64,000 nucleotides of DNA. It comes from Dasypus novemcinctus. Its lineage: Eukaryota > Chordata > Mammalia > Cingulata > Dasypodidae. Position 1 is the first letter of the stretch; every line of letters starts with the position of its first letter. The stretch is taken from positions 65,549,087 to 65,613,086 of the forward strand of contig NC_080678.1 in the NCBI RefSeq assembly GCF_030445035.2, read 5' to 3'. The position numbers and the translations under genes were made by a program. Positions 33,760-45,150 of this stretch are shown here, in pieces. The notes beneath the pieces were generated by a model that saw only the letters and a program-made list of their open reading frames with translations, did not search any database and was not told where the DNA came from.

Positions 33760-34830
33760 AGGCTGAAACCCCTTAATTGATTCCCATATGTCTTTTGGTT
33801 GCTGGTTTATGCTGTGAAGCCATTTGGCTTGCTTGAAGATTTCCTGGATGTCATTCTCGACTTGCCAGGTGATGTTGATCCAAGTACAACAGGATGTGTT
33901 GGCAACAGCACAGATGCCTCTTTCTTCTGACAGTAAGTACTCTAAAGCTAATCAGTTGTCCATAGTTATGGCTCTGAGGGAATTGAGATAGGTAGTTAGG
34001 CCTTGCAGGGTTTGTCTTGTTTCTTGAATTAAGGCTTCAAGGGTGGCACTGAGGTCGTGGATGGTGTGTTCTTGGCATCCAAAATCTATCCAGAGGGCTT
34101 AAAGTCCAAGTCTGAACCCTATTCCAGCAAGAATTAAACCAATAGTCCTTTTATTTTGCATGGGAGAAGTAAATTTATAAGTGTAGATGTTGGGGTCTGT
34201 TACAGAGCCAGTTGTGCACTGTCCCACGAGCTCTGGGTCAGTGAGAAGGCAAGGAAATGCTACAGGCCCTAGAGTGGTATTGCATAGGAAGGCAAAACCT
34301 GAAGGGAGACAAAGAAGTTTTTGGTCCATGAGGGAATATGAAACATTTAGGAAGGTCGGGTTGACTTGGGTGAGGAGAGTTGAGCAAGGGTTAGGCCACG
34401 TTTTCATCTGGGGGTAGTACTATTGATTAATTGGGCATTGCCAATGGTTTGACCATCTGAATTGGTGGTGCAGATAAGAAACTTTGGTGCCATAAATAAA
34501 GAAACAGGGGAAGGGGGGTTGGTTGAGAGGTAGGTAGAATGAGACTCCTGAAGGGAGGTGAAATCTGGTATCTCTCAGGAGACCAATTCCATTCCTGGAT
34601 CATACTAGGAACTCCCATTGGGAAAGATCAGTGCTGAAAAGACTAGGGAGGGGTAGTCCATAAATAATGGATTGGGCTCCTTGAGGTTGACAAATCCAGC
34701 AGTCTGAGAGATTAAGCCTGGAGGGGATAATTTGGGACATGTTAAGGATAAGGTTTTTTTTTTTTCCTAGTTGTAGGTGGGATAGGGGAGACAGAGGAGG
34801 AGGCAAAAGAATAAGGTAGAGATCATTTTA
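33760..34830 (-). pseudogene. Retroviral env remnant
   Basis: Broken envelope gene. A C-W-I-C motif (34701-34690), the CxxC type of gammaretroviral surface subunits, lies in a 68-codon open frame. A C-x6-C-C motif of the transmembrane subunit lies at 33912-33886. Between them, 34099-34407 is open for 102 codons. The frame changes and stops between the pieces, so no complete Env can be read. CxxC with C-x6-C-C identifies a covalently linked gamma-type envelope. Confidence 0.78.
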
Positions 34831-35049
34831 GTTAGACCATGGAGGTTAGGGAAGATGCTATTTACTACAATCTAGATAAAGGCAGTGGAGCTAACTGCAG
34901 GGAAGGAAAGATAACAGAGTCAGTGAGGATCTTTAGGGGGTGCTCTTTCTCCCAGGCACAACTATGCAAATATTTGAGATCTGGGGTTAGCATAGTCTGC
35001 TGGGCTTGTACAGTGTCATTTATGGATGACCCATTTGGCACAGTGCAGA

Positions 35050-36850
35050 GGGGGAAGGAGGACTGGCTTGGCAGTTTGCCATAGTTCACTAGGTGTTCCA
35101 TACCTTCCCCTTGACAAGCTGTTGTGTCTGCTAGCACATTTCCTCAGGCTTCTTCTGAATCAGTTCTGCTATGTCTTGCAGTTTTCACTACCACTATTAC
35201 CCTGTGGAGCAAAAGACTGGAGAAATTCACTTACCCAAAGCTTGTTTTTGATGGGTTGGCCAAAGGATGTAAGGATATCTCGATGTTTCCAGAGCGTGTC
35301 AAAGTTGTGGGCTACTCAAAAGTCATGTTGGTAACTACTTTACCTCTCGCCAAATGGCAGGCCAGCAAGTTGCGCCTGATGAGCTGAGGAAGCTTCAGGG
35401 AGGGGACTGCTTTTGATTATTTCAGAAGAGGTCATTATGCCATATCCTGTAGCTAGATGTTCCTTTTTATTATGATAGTAGGATCTGTCGGTGAACCAGA
35501 TATAGGCAGGTTCTTTCAGAGGGGTTTCACTTAGGTCAGGTCTTGGACTGAGAACTAAGTAGAGAAGGGTGATGCAGTTATGAGGCTCAGAGCCATTTTG
35601 GTAGCCTAGTCAGGGAGGAAAGTGGCAAGATTGAGAGTCTAAAGACATCAATTGAAATATTTTAGGGTTGCTTAATAGGAAGGCTTCTAGGTGTGCCAGG
35701 CAGCTTGCAGAGAAATGCTGGGTATGATGGCTATTTAGCAGAATGTCCCACAATATGAGGCACCAAAATTGTGAGAGTCAAGTGTAGGGTTACTTCAGAG
35801 ACTGCCTGAGCCAAATTCATAGTGGTAATGACTGCATGTAGACAGAAAAGAAGGCCTTGAGTTACCACATCCAAGGTCTGGCTGTAACAGCCAGCTCATG
35901 GGGCAATAATGATCAGCAAGGCTTTGGGTTAATACCCCACATGCATTCCTTTTTCATTCACAAACAGCTAGAAGGGGAGAGAGTAACTAGGAAGTAGGGG
36001 AGTTTTAATAGAGCTTTCTGCAAAGACTGGAAAGCTCAAAGGGAGAGGCCAGAGAGTGAGAATGGTTCAGGTTGGGAGTTTTTAAGGCAAACTAAAGGGT
36101 CCAGGCAATGGAAGGGACCCACAAATGGCAATATCCAGTGAGCCCAACAAACAGAGTTGTCCTTGGGTGGTGGGTTGGGGGAAGTTAAGGATGGCCTTTA
36201 TGGGAGAGTGGTCTAGTGAGAGTCTTTAAGAGGAGATGATATGACCAAAGAGGACTGGGCAAACTGAAATTTTTCCTTAGAAGCTTTGTGCCCTTTTAAC
36301 ACTAAAGCCCTTAGGAGTGTTAGGAAATCTTGAATGCGGAATCAGCAGAAGAAGAACAGAGTAGATTGTGGAAGATCATCAACATACTGGAGCAGAGTTG
36401 ATTATGGAAAAAGAAATGTCAGCAAGATCTTGTTTTAGTGCTAGGGGAGAAATAAAAGGTGGACACGGTATACCCTTCGGGAAGTACAGTGCAGTTGTAC
36501 TGCTGATTTTCCCAGGTAAAGGCAAAAACATATTGGCTCTCAGGTGAAACCTTCAGAGAAAAGAATGCACTACAGAGGTCTACACAAGTAAAAATTTGGC
36601 CATGGGGCGGGGATTTATACTAGAATAAGGAGTATATGTGGATTAGGAACAATAGGTGATTTAGGTAGAACAGTAGCAATAATCGCATTAAGGGCGTGGA
36701 GATCATGGACAAGTTAACCATGATTGTTTGGTTTTTGCACAGGGAAGATGGAGGTGTTGTACAGACTGGTGCAAGGACTGATAAGACTTTTAGCAGGTAA
36801 ATTTTGAATTATGGGTCTAGCTCCCTCAATTCCCGCTGGGTTTAGGGGGT
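35050..36850 (-). pseudogene. Retroviral pol remnant: RT and RNase H
   Basis: Reverse transcriptase is recognised by the Y-V-D-D active-site motif at 36386-36375, with palm-domain sequence before it and the connection region after it (about 36090-36250). An RNase H-like C-terminus with an Ala-Asp pair lies near 35130. Multiple stops and frame changes break it. No zinc-binding or D,D(35)E integrase segment is seen before env begins, so pol ends early by deletion. Protease was not recognised. Confidence 0.72.
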
Positions 36851-37399
36851 ATTGCGGGAAAGAGTATGAATGGGAGAGGTTTAGAGAGGGGGATGGAAGA
36901 AAAGACAGTTGGCAATCTCCATGACAGTATAAAGCTCAGTTCTCCAGGGAAACTCTCGGCACAATAAAATGGGGTAGAGGACAGAGAGAGTAGCCCTGGA
37001 GACAGTGAGGACAGAAAGGGGGCTACCACAAATGGCCACTGGAAAGAGCACAAGAGTTGTAGCTGAGATGGTAGTTGCCACATAGATGTTAATTTCCCTC
37101 AGGCTGAGAATGCGGGGTTGAAAGGTGAAGGAATCTCACTGATTTATGGTGGAGGAGGATTTTTCAAAAATCCCTCTCAGTTATATTTACAGGGACATGT
37201 GTTTTTCCAGTGCCCTTTTCCAGTGCCAGGGAAATTTGCAGTAATGACAGGCTCCTGCTCCGAGGGCTGGAGGGAGGCGGCCCCAAGGGTGACTAAAGGA
37301 AGAGCTGGGTAATGGTGCTCCTGCTGAGACCGGAGGTGACAATTGCATCTGCAGGAATTTAGTCTTTTTCTCTGTTTCAAATGGAGGGAGTCCTAAAAT

Positions 37400-37500
37400 C
37401 GGACAATGGTTCCAAGGAGGGTTTGAACCTATAATTAGCACTATACTTGTTAAATATATATCCCAGAGACTTAAATCTTCCTTTCCATTGTTGTTTAAGA
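37400..37500 (+). repeat. L1 3'UTR scrap inside retrovirus B
   Basis: 37414-37474 is nearly the reverse complement of 1058-1118 in the old L1 3'UTR; over about 56 aligned bases I count roughly five differences. It lies in gag and extends a gag open frame with L1-derived codons. Orientation is opposite to the L1 at 0.37-1.73 kb. Outer limits are unclear. Confidence 0.6.
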
Positions 37501-38000
37501 TAGGATTGACTGTCAGATATGCTCCCAGCAGTGAACCAGTGGAGAGCATGTCTTTGGTCCACAGTGAGTTGGGCTATTTGAAAGAGGTCTGGGACACCTG
37601 GCTTATCCCTGAGACAAAGAATTTCAAATAGCCTTTGAAAGCTGGCTGGGTCTTCACAGAGGTTGGGGAGGCTCTTAGCAAAACTGGCCAGTTCACTCTG
37701 AGTCCATGGGGCACTTTTTAATTTTATTTTCTTCATCCCAAACAGTGTGGAATTTGTTTTTAAAGGGAAACTGAGGGACAGGGTTGGGGCAAGGAAGGTT
37801 AACTTCGGGGATAAAAATGGGGGGGGGTGCAGAAATGATCAAGGTTAGGCAATGGGGGAGGAGGAGTTTAGAGGATTTGGGCTTGGAATCCAAGCTACAG
37901 ATTTTACTTTCAGTCATTTCACAGAGGTTTCAAGTTTCTGCTTTAAAATCTTCTACAAGGTCGTGGTTTCTGTTTTAAGGTCTTTTACAAGATTACAAGT
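37500..38000 (-). pseudogene. Retroviral gag remnant
   Basis: In the minus frame ending at 37377, codons from 37736 down to about 37500 resemble capsid: a Pro-Trp-Thr start, then a Ser-Glu-Leu segment and a Glu-Asp-Pro segment, as in class I Gag. Immediately upstream a proline-rich segment (about 37700-37860) lies in a different frame, showing a frameshift. The rest to 38640 is untranslated leader or too decayed to read. No nucleocapsid zinc knuckle was seen. Confidence 0.6.
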
Positions 38001-38640
38001 TTCAGTTTTAAGGTCTTTCATTTTCTCTTTAATAGATTCTAATTGGCCTTTGTGCTTGTGCTCACTGACTTCTAAAAGCCATTTATTAAAAAGCATCCCA
38101 TTCGGGGAGCCTAGGAACCTTTTGATGAGCTCAAATTTTCCCTAAGATAATTAAGTTTAGAATGATCAAAACATCCCCACTAAAGCCAGGTAAATTTGGG
38201 GTTATCAGATGTTAATTTTATCCCCTTAGTTAAAAAAGAAAAAGAATTTGACCCAAAATTGGGAACATGAAATGAGCGGCTGTCCTTTTTGGAAGCCCTT
38301 CTAAAAAAAACTGACTGTTTCCCATAGCAACAGTTAGAGAAACAGTAAAGAAACAGAGAATTCTCTTATTCGATGGCTGAAAACAGAGGCCTTGATGGAG
38401 GGCCCGGCCAGACTGTAGCTCAACAAATGGATTTTTACCTCAGCTGCAACATGGTGGAAGCTCAAAGATCTGAGAAGGGTTAGTCAGTGAGCCAGGTGAC
38501 AAACTCGGGAATACTGAATGTAAAGGATTCCTGCAGGTAAAGGATTCTAGCAAGTACCTTGCTCATCTCCAAGGCAGCAGAGGTGGTAGAGGCGACAGAC
38601 CAGCATCCACCTTCAGATCTCACTTCTCTACACCGAGAAC

Positions 38641-39182
38641 TGTTGTACTGAAAATAAAATACAGACTTTTTTTAAAGGGGTGCAAAACAAGTTTATTGAG
38701 CTAAAGTTTTGCATTAATGCAAGAGCAGCACCAAAAGAGGTTTCTTCTCCAAAGGCTGAGTTGGAGGAACAGCTTATATGGCTGCTTGGAACAAAGGGAA
38801 GGTGGGGGGAAATGAGGAGGGGTTAGAATGATGGGGAATGTGAGATATGTCAACTACAGGGTGGGGTGGGTGTGGTATCCTGTAGGGTGTCCCAGTTTGT
38901 TAATTAGCAATCAGGATGTTGATGTTAGATTGCGGCCATCTCCTGATGTAAGGCTGTGGCCATTTGGTGAGGATCAGCAGACTTTGCTGGGGTTAGCTTG
39001 AACTCTTTGTGACAGTTCTACTTCCCACACTGACACAGGGGTTTTTATCAGCACCACAAATATTATTGATATGTCAGCCTGCTTTCAGTTGACGTCTGTT
39101 TCTTCTTTATTATTCCCCAATCAAATGAAAGTTCAAGCAAATCAAGATGGTTAGTAAAATCATTTATCATTCCAATTTCACA
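38641..39182 (-). repeat. 5' LTR of retrovirus B
   Basis: 542-bp LTR. In element sense a TATAAG box lies at about 38779-38773 and an AATAAA signal at 38697-38692, near the LTR 3' end. The sequence just inside (38640 down) reads GTTCTCGGTGTAGAGAAG and does not match a common primer site, so the priming tRNA is unassigned. Confidence 0.88.
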
Positions 39183-39186
39183 GGCA

Positions 39187-41697
39187 TAATGAAGACTTTA
39201 AACAAATGGCTACTTTATTACTTACATAGCACAAAAGATCGAAAAGAGTAGGGGAAGAGATCCCATTGTGGCTGGTCTCCCCACATACCAACTGCTCCAG
39301 TCAGGGCTGATGGTGGCTCCACATGTCTCACTTCATATCAGAGATGAGAGAACCTGGTTTGCCAAACAGTTTGTATTTATACACCACAGGAAGTAGGTTT
39401 TGCAGAGTTCTCATCCTGGAAGCAGTTGGACTGCTTGTTTCCAGTTTCAGATTCAAGGAATAGTCATTCAACCTAACATCTCTCCAAGGTTTTGAATGGA
39501 AACATGGAAAACAGCTGCACGCAAAGCAAACTAGGATTTAGGAGAGGTCCAGGAGATGGTTGCTGAGTATTTCTGTGACTTCCCCAGTAACAAGAGGAGC
39601 AAAATATGCAACGAGGCTTAAGAAAGTAAAATGGGTATTTCATTGCTAATTTCATGAACACTGAACAGCCACGTCTTCTGGAGTATTTCTTTTATGTATA
39701 TCATGACATGTTTTTCTGGTCCTCGGATCAGTTCTTACTGAAACAGGGCCAGACTGATTCATGATGGGGTAGAAAATTATTACAACTTAAAAAGTCACTA
39801 GCTCTTTCCTATGTTTATCCAAATGAGAATCTGTCCATGTGTTGTGCAACCTGAAGGCAGATCTGATTCTGAGTATTCAGGAAATGAATGAGTAACTAAG
39901 TAGTTGAACTTAGGAGTTATCACAGGATCTGTCTATTTCAAAATACTACTTATTTTGAGAATATAAGTATATAATACAATTTTATTACCTTGGAGAAATG
40001 AGTGGTAGTTTCATCCCATTTCCATGTATGTTTTATCTTTATCTTTTCCTTTTTTTTTTTTCCTAGAGAATTGTTTACTCTGCTGTTGTTGTTGTTAAAT
40101 ATGCATCCTATTAATTTCAGGATTTAATGCTCAGGTTAAAAACAAACTTGCTAAATTGTTGGAAAGCATGTACATACAGTATATGTAGTTCCTTCAGTAA
40201 AGAAACAAAGGAAAAGTTAAGAAAAAAACCTGGTCTGATTTACAAACAAAATATGGAGACTTCTTAGCTGAACTTTACCCTACTACTTTTTAAAAACATC
40301 TACAAACACTCTCTATGCTTCAGATATTTAAAAAAAAAAATTACTTCACATTGCCATTTTCTACTTTCTTGTCCTCTTTCCAACGCCATTCCCCTGTACT
40401 AAGTTGATAATTGGATATTCTCTATTTTGAAATAAGAATGTATTTTGAAAATAAAATAGTAATAATAAAACCCCCACTAGCACTGCTAGTCAACCTGGGA
40501 ACTCAAAATTAAATTGAATTCTTCTGCACATTGCCACTATAAAATTTACCATCAGAACTTTAAAAAATGTGCTGATGATGCACAAAGCAAAATGAAATCC
40601 ATGTTTTGGGGGAAAATAAATTAGCTCTCTGCAGTGGGCAAGCATAGTCCCCAAGCAATAGCCTTGAGTCTATAAAGAACTGAATGCTTACAACGAGAAC
40701 TTATATAAAATCAGGAGAGTAGATCATATTTTTAGTATATATTTCCAACTTCAGAACAGTGTATACCCTTTTGTTACTCTCCCATGTTAGTCTATTGAAA
40801 ATTTTCATTCAAGACAAATAAAGGAAAATTTATAATATCTGGATACCAATACAATATAGGCACAAATATATTCTCCAATATACAGGAACTTTATTCTTCA
40901 ATTATAATTCTGCCAATTATTAACATTTTACTCCTCTAATTTTAATTCTCAAACTGATTTAGCCAAGGATATAATATATTACACATTTTAATTCAACAAT
41001 CCTATTTAAAGTATTTTAAACACACACACAGAATCTAACCTATAAATAGTTTGGAATAAGGAATATATATGAAATTCAATATTCCATGCTACTCTTCTGT
41101 AAAAAGTAAAATATAGTAGCAATTGATGGAAAAGTGCACACGAGGAAAATAAGTTTATTTAAAAAGGTGATTGTAGAAAAGAAAGAAAAGAGCAAAAAAA
41201 AGGGGGGGGGACAAAAAATCGAGTATGTCTTTACATCATTCTTTTAGTGAGTAGTATTGCTATGTGATTTCAATAATTGTGATACTCATTATTTGCAATT
41301 ACTTTGTGCCTCCCCGGAAAGATTCATAAAACTTGTTTAGATTCTTAGATGTGCTACACAAAGACACACACACACACACCCAAAAAGACCTCAATTATTC
41401 ATCCATCTACCTGTGCATCTAGTGTCTATCCACCTATCTACTCTTGGGATGCTTTCCACTTTGTGGGGATCTCTTCATAATGAATACATGCTCGCCTTAT
41501 TAATTTTTTTAAGAACTATGTGCTTCTTTATTTTTCTCTCCACTTACTGAGCCTTTTTATGAATTAGCAGTTACTATGTTAAAAAGAAGAATAAGATGTA
41601 CCAGGTCTGTAAAGATCTCAATTCCATGCTCATAAACATTATGCCAGATTGCTTCCATTAAAAACAAAAGATAAAATAATCCATGATCCTAACTGAA
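39187..41697. other. No gene recognised
   Basis: 39187-39470 is somewhat LTR-like in composition but no partner was found. The rest is AT-rich with simple runs: an A8/G9 homopolymer junction at about 41194-41210 and an (AC)n run near 41363-41380. Confidence 0.45.
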
Positions 41698-41872
41698 CAA
41701 GTTATTTAATCTCCTCATGACTCAAATTCCTTCTTCTGTAAAACAGGTTTAGTTAAAACATCTACCTTATAAGGTGATCATGAGAAACAAATGGTGATAC
41801 ACATATGAAACACCTAGGACTGGATTTGATATGTATCAAGTGCTCAAAATTGTTAGCCATTATTTTCATTGC
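41698..41872 (+). repeat. MIR SINE
   Basis: 'caagttatttaatctcctca', 'tcttctgtaaaacagg', 'accttataaggtgatcatga', and 'agtgctcaaaattgttagcc' match the 3' two thirds of MIR in order. Confidence 0.65.
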
Positions 41873-43739
41873 TTCAATTCATATTCTAAGAGTCAACCAG
41901 TCATGGTTACTCCTCAGAGTCACTGAGGCCTCAAGGGGATAAAAACTCAAGTGTTGTCAGATGTGCAAACTATTATCAAGTCAAGAGCTCTGGTCCATAG
42001 CAAACGAGGGTATTGGCCAAGTTTAGGTGGCACCACTAGCTGTTAATGCTGACTGAGTAAAGACCACCAGGAACATATCTACAATAAGGTCAGATTAGGT
42101 TTAATGATCTGGTTCAGCAAGAGAAAAAGGGGTCTAGAAGAACCATGAGCATCTCAAAACGGATGAGTTAAGAAGGGTTGCTTAGAGAACTTGGGAAGTA
42201 GGTTAGTCACAGGACGGTTTTGGCAGGGCTTAGTCAGAATTCGTAAATTGACTGAAAAAGTCAGTGTTATCTTTAGAACACAGGACGACATGCTAAATCA
42301 CTATTAGATTTGTTTCAGGTTCTATCACTAACATATGGGAATTAAAAAGTGTTTGTGCTTAAATAATTTGTTTTTCGTCTTCTGGTTTGGTAAAGTTTAT
42401 CTGTTTTGTGACTCATATTAAGGTTTTATAAGTTATGGTTTTTATTCAAATCTAAGTTCCTCTATAATAGTCTATCTGCCAACAGGATCATTTTTCGAGT
42501 TATGAGCAATAGTTTGGAGACTTCAAGTAGTTCTAGTAAGAAGTAACTGACTTTTAAAATGAAGAGGAGACAAATAGCTAACGTGAGGAATATTTCCTAG
42601 GTAGAAATATTTCCTAGGTAGAAATGTGATGAGATGCCAGAGGATAAAAGAAAAAGACTTTTCAGATTTTGCTAGATATCTGAGACCACAAAATTTTATG
42701 GAAAATATGCATAAACATACATAGAGCAAAATGCATACCCACCACAACATGTAAAATGCTACCAAGTGTGTAACAGAAAGATTGATATTAAATTGAATGC
42801 AAAGGATTATATAAATTTTTGCATATTCCATAGCACAGGTTTTATAATCATGAGTATGTATTTTATCCATTCATTTGAAAAACTGAATTTATTTTACCAG
42901 TACCTTATAGTTCCTGAATGGTTTATTTTAGCTTTTTAATGCAATGGTCTAAGCACCCATATTTTATTTAACATTTGAAAACTCCATTGAATTTGATCAT
43001 TTGGGGGTGGGGCAAATATTTTAAGAATTCATTTTTTTATTTGCATAAAAATTATTCTTCTTCCCTGAATAGCATCTTTGCTGCTATCATATTCCTAATA
43101 CCTATGCATATGCAAAAGGAACACTTTTAAATAATGCTCAGTATTGGGCCTGTTTCAGAACATTCACATATGCACAGGACAGTGGTAAATCAAAGATCCC
43201 TTGTTGTAAGCATTAAGGAAAGCAGTAGAAGAGAATTAAATGAAGCTGAAACTTAGAGCTCCATTAAAAGGTCCAACTATAATCTAGAAAATAATTATAC
43301 AATGATGTTGGTTTATAAACTAGTTGAAGAACCCTGCTGGTATAGAACATATGTGAAATCTGCCTCTCCAAGGAAATCTTTGATTGTGGTTGTGTCTTCC
43401 TTATCTGATCAAGTAATTAAAGAAAGGAATGATGTAGAGCCTTATAATGCAAGCTGGAAAAGCAAAACAAAGTCAGACTCTATTCCCAAATATGCTAGAA
43501 TATCACCCATTACAGGCTTGTGGTCACTCATTCCAGTTTACCCAGTTAGAATCTTCAGTTCCAGTCAGACTCTTTATCCTTTGGCCCTCCTCCCCTTAGA
43601 ATGACACCTTCTACTCCTCCAGGTAAAGACTCTCCCTAGGCATTCCCTTAGTACTGGACTAGATGCACAGCCTGTATACTCACACACTGTCACTCGGTAT
43701 TACCCATTCACATAAAAACCTCTTTAAAAATTTATCTAT
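41873..43739. other. No gene recognised
   Basis: AT-rich; a short tandem duplication of a 17-bp unit containing 'atttcctaggtagaaat' lies at about 42589-42625. A 100-codon frame (43302-43604) and a 115-codon frame (42523-42870, minus) lack motifs. Confidence 0.45.
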
Positions 43740-44338
43740 AATTGCCAAACAATGGAAACAACCCAAATATCCTTCAGAGGGTAAATGGTTAAACAAATTG
43801 TTTTGCAGTACATCTGTAACATGGAATACTACTCAGAAATAAACAGAAGTAAACTTAATATACACAAAAACTTGGGTGACTTTCAAGGGTATTACGCTGA
43901 GTGAAAAACATGAAATCTCAAAAGGTCAAATACTATATGATTCCATTTATAAAACTTCTCAAAATGACAAAAGTATAGGTACAAAGAACAGATTAATGGT
44001 TGCCATAGGTTGGGTAGGAAGAGTGGGTGAGATTATAAAGGCATAGAATGTGGTAGATCTTTGTGTGGATGGAATAATTCTATATTGGTGATGGGAGTGA
44101 CACAGATCTTCATATGAAATAAAATGGTATAGAACTACACACACACACACAAATGAATATAAAACTGCTGAAATGTGAATAAAATTTGTGAATTGCACAA
44201 ATGCCAATTTCATAACTTTATATTGTGTTATATAAGGTGCTACCACTGGGGTAGCCTTAGGATACATGAGATATTTATATATTATTTTTACAATGTCTTG
44301 AGAATTTATAATTGTTTCCAAATAAAAGTTAAAAAAAA
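43740..44338 (+). mobile_element. Ancient L1 3' end
   Basis: Starts with the L1 phrase 'ttgccaaacaatggaaacaa', then 'tggaatactactcagaaata', 'atgattccatttataaaact', and ends 'aaataaaagttaaaaaaaaa' at about 44338. This is the ORF2 C-terminus and 3'UTR of an old L1. No open frame is kept. Confidence 0.7.
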
Positions 44339-44534
44339 ACACTGTAGTGCAATTCACCTTGATAGTGACCAGTTTGGGAACGTGCTTTTGGCAAAACAGA
44401 TAATGAGAGGAGGAGATATTCTAGGAAGTTTCTTCACTCATAAAAAGTCTTGGGAAAAGAAAATTTGCTTTCCTAGCTTCATCCTTTACTGTCTGGATGT
44501 GATACAGAGATCTGGGAAGCCATCTTGAGACCAA

Positions 44535-44817
44535 GGGAAACCACCATAATGAGAGCTGCCTGGAGAAAAGTGCAGCGTACCCAGGAGTGGCGCCACACAC
44601 ACAGAGAGCCAATGCAGCAAGACGACACAACAGGAAGAGACACAGATTCCCAGTGCCACTGACAAGAATACAAGAGGACACAGGAGAACACACAGTGAAC
44701 AGATACAGAGAGCAGACAACCGGGGGGGGGGGGGGGGGGCCGCGGGGCAAGGAAGGGGAAAGAAATTATAAATAAACCTTTTAAAAAATGAAAACAAACA
44801 AACAAATAAATAAATAA
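44535..44817 (+). mobile_element. DAS SINE, 5'-truncated
   Basis: From 'aaagtgcagcgtacccagga' onward it matches the full DAS SINE at 59963-60401, including 'ggcgccacacacac', 'cacagattccc' and the A-rich tail. The tRNA-like head is missing. It carries an 18-G run at 44722-44739. Open frames on either strand here are artefacts. Confidence 0.8.
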
Positions 44818-44969
44818 CATGATTATAATGTTTAAGAAAAAGAGAGTTAAGGAAAATTTCACTAAGACTGGCAATATAGAAAGATAAGGTCAAAACCCTG
44901 CCATTTATAATGTCAGTGAACTTATGAATTAAGGAACCTTGTAATTTTCTTAGCTTGGAACTTCTTTAT

Positions 44970-45150
44970 TTATTTGAAAAATATTTATCGAGCACCGTTT
45001 ATGTGCCACACACTTGTTACTCCATATTGTTTAAATCACATCAGTAAGATTTTCTGATGAAAAGACTGAAGAGAAGCCAAATAGCATGTGAAGTGTTACA
45101 CCATAAGTAAGGAACTGAGCCTCATCTTCTATTCATATCTCCCATATGCT
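44970..45150 (-). repeat. MIR SINE
   Basis: 'tatttatcgagcaccgttta' then 'ctgatgaaaagactgaagag' and 'aaggaactgagcct' follow reversed MIR. Diverged. Confidence 0.5.

Larger units (their letters stand above)
32998..39182 (-). mobile_element. Endogenous retrovirus B, defective provirus
   Basis: A 6.2-kb provirus in minus orientation with two LTRs, both beginning TGTTGTACTG and ending TTTCACA on the plus strand. It is flanked by a 4-bp duplication, ggca, at 32994-32997 and 39183-39186. In element order: 5' LTR (38641-39182), gag remnant, reverse transcriptase with YVDD, RNase H, env remnant with surface and transmembrane signature motifs, polypurine tract, 3' LTR (32998-33531). No integrase is recognised and the internal length is about 5.1 kb, short for a class I element. 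All coding parts carry stops and frameshifts. The Env motifs and 4-bp duplication point to a class I (gammaretrovirus-like) origin. Confidence 0.88.

Noticed and set aside
33760..34830. Domesticated (syncytin-like) env gene
   Set aside because: Signature motifs remain but stops and frame changes break the gene into pieces of about 100 codons or less.
41363..41380. CRISPR-like or regulatory simple repeat
   Set aside because: A plain (AC)n run; no spaced repeats of CRISPR type occur anywhere in the window.
44421..44893. Proline-rich open frames of 109-135 codons on the minus strand
   Set aside because: Antisense of a DAS SINE; the proline runs come from its poly-G tract.
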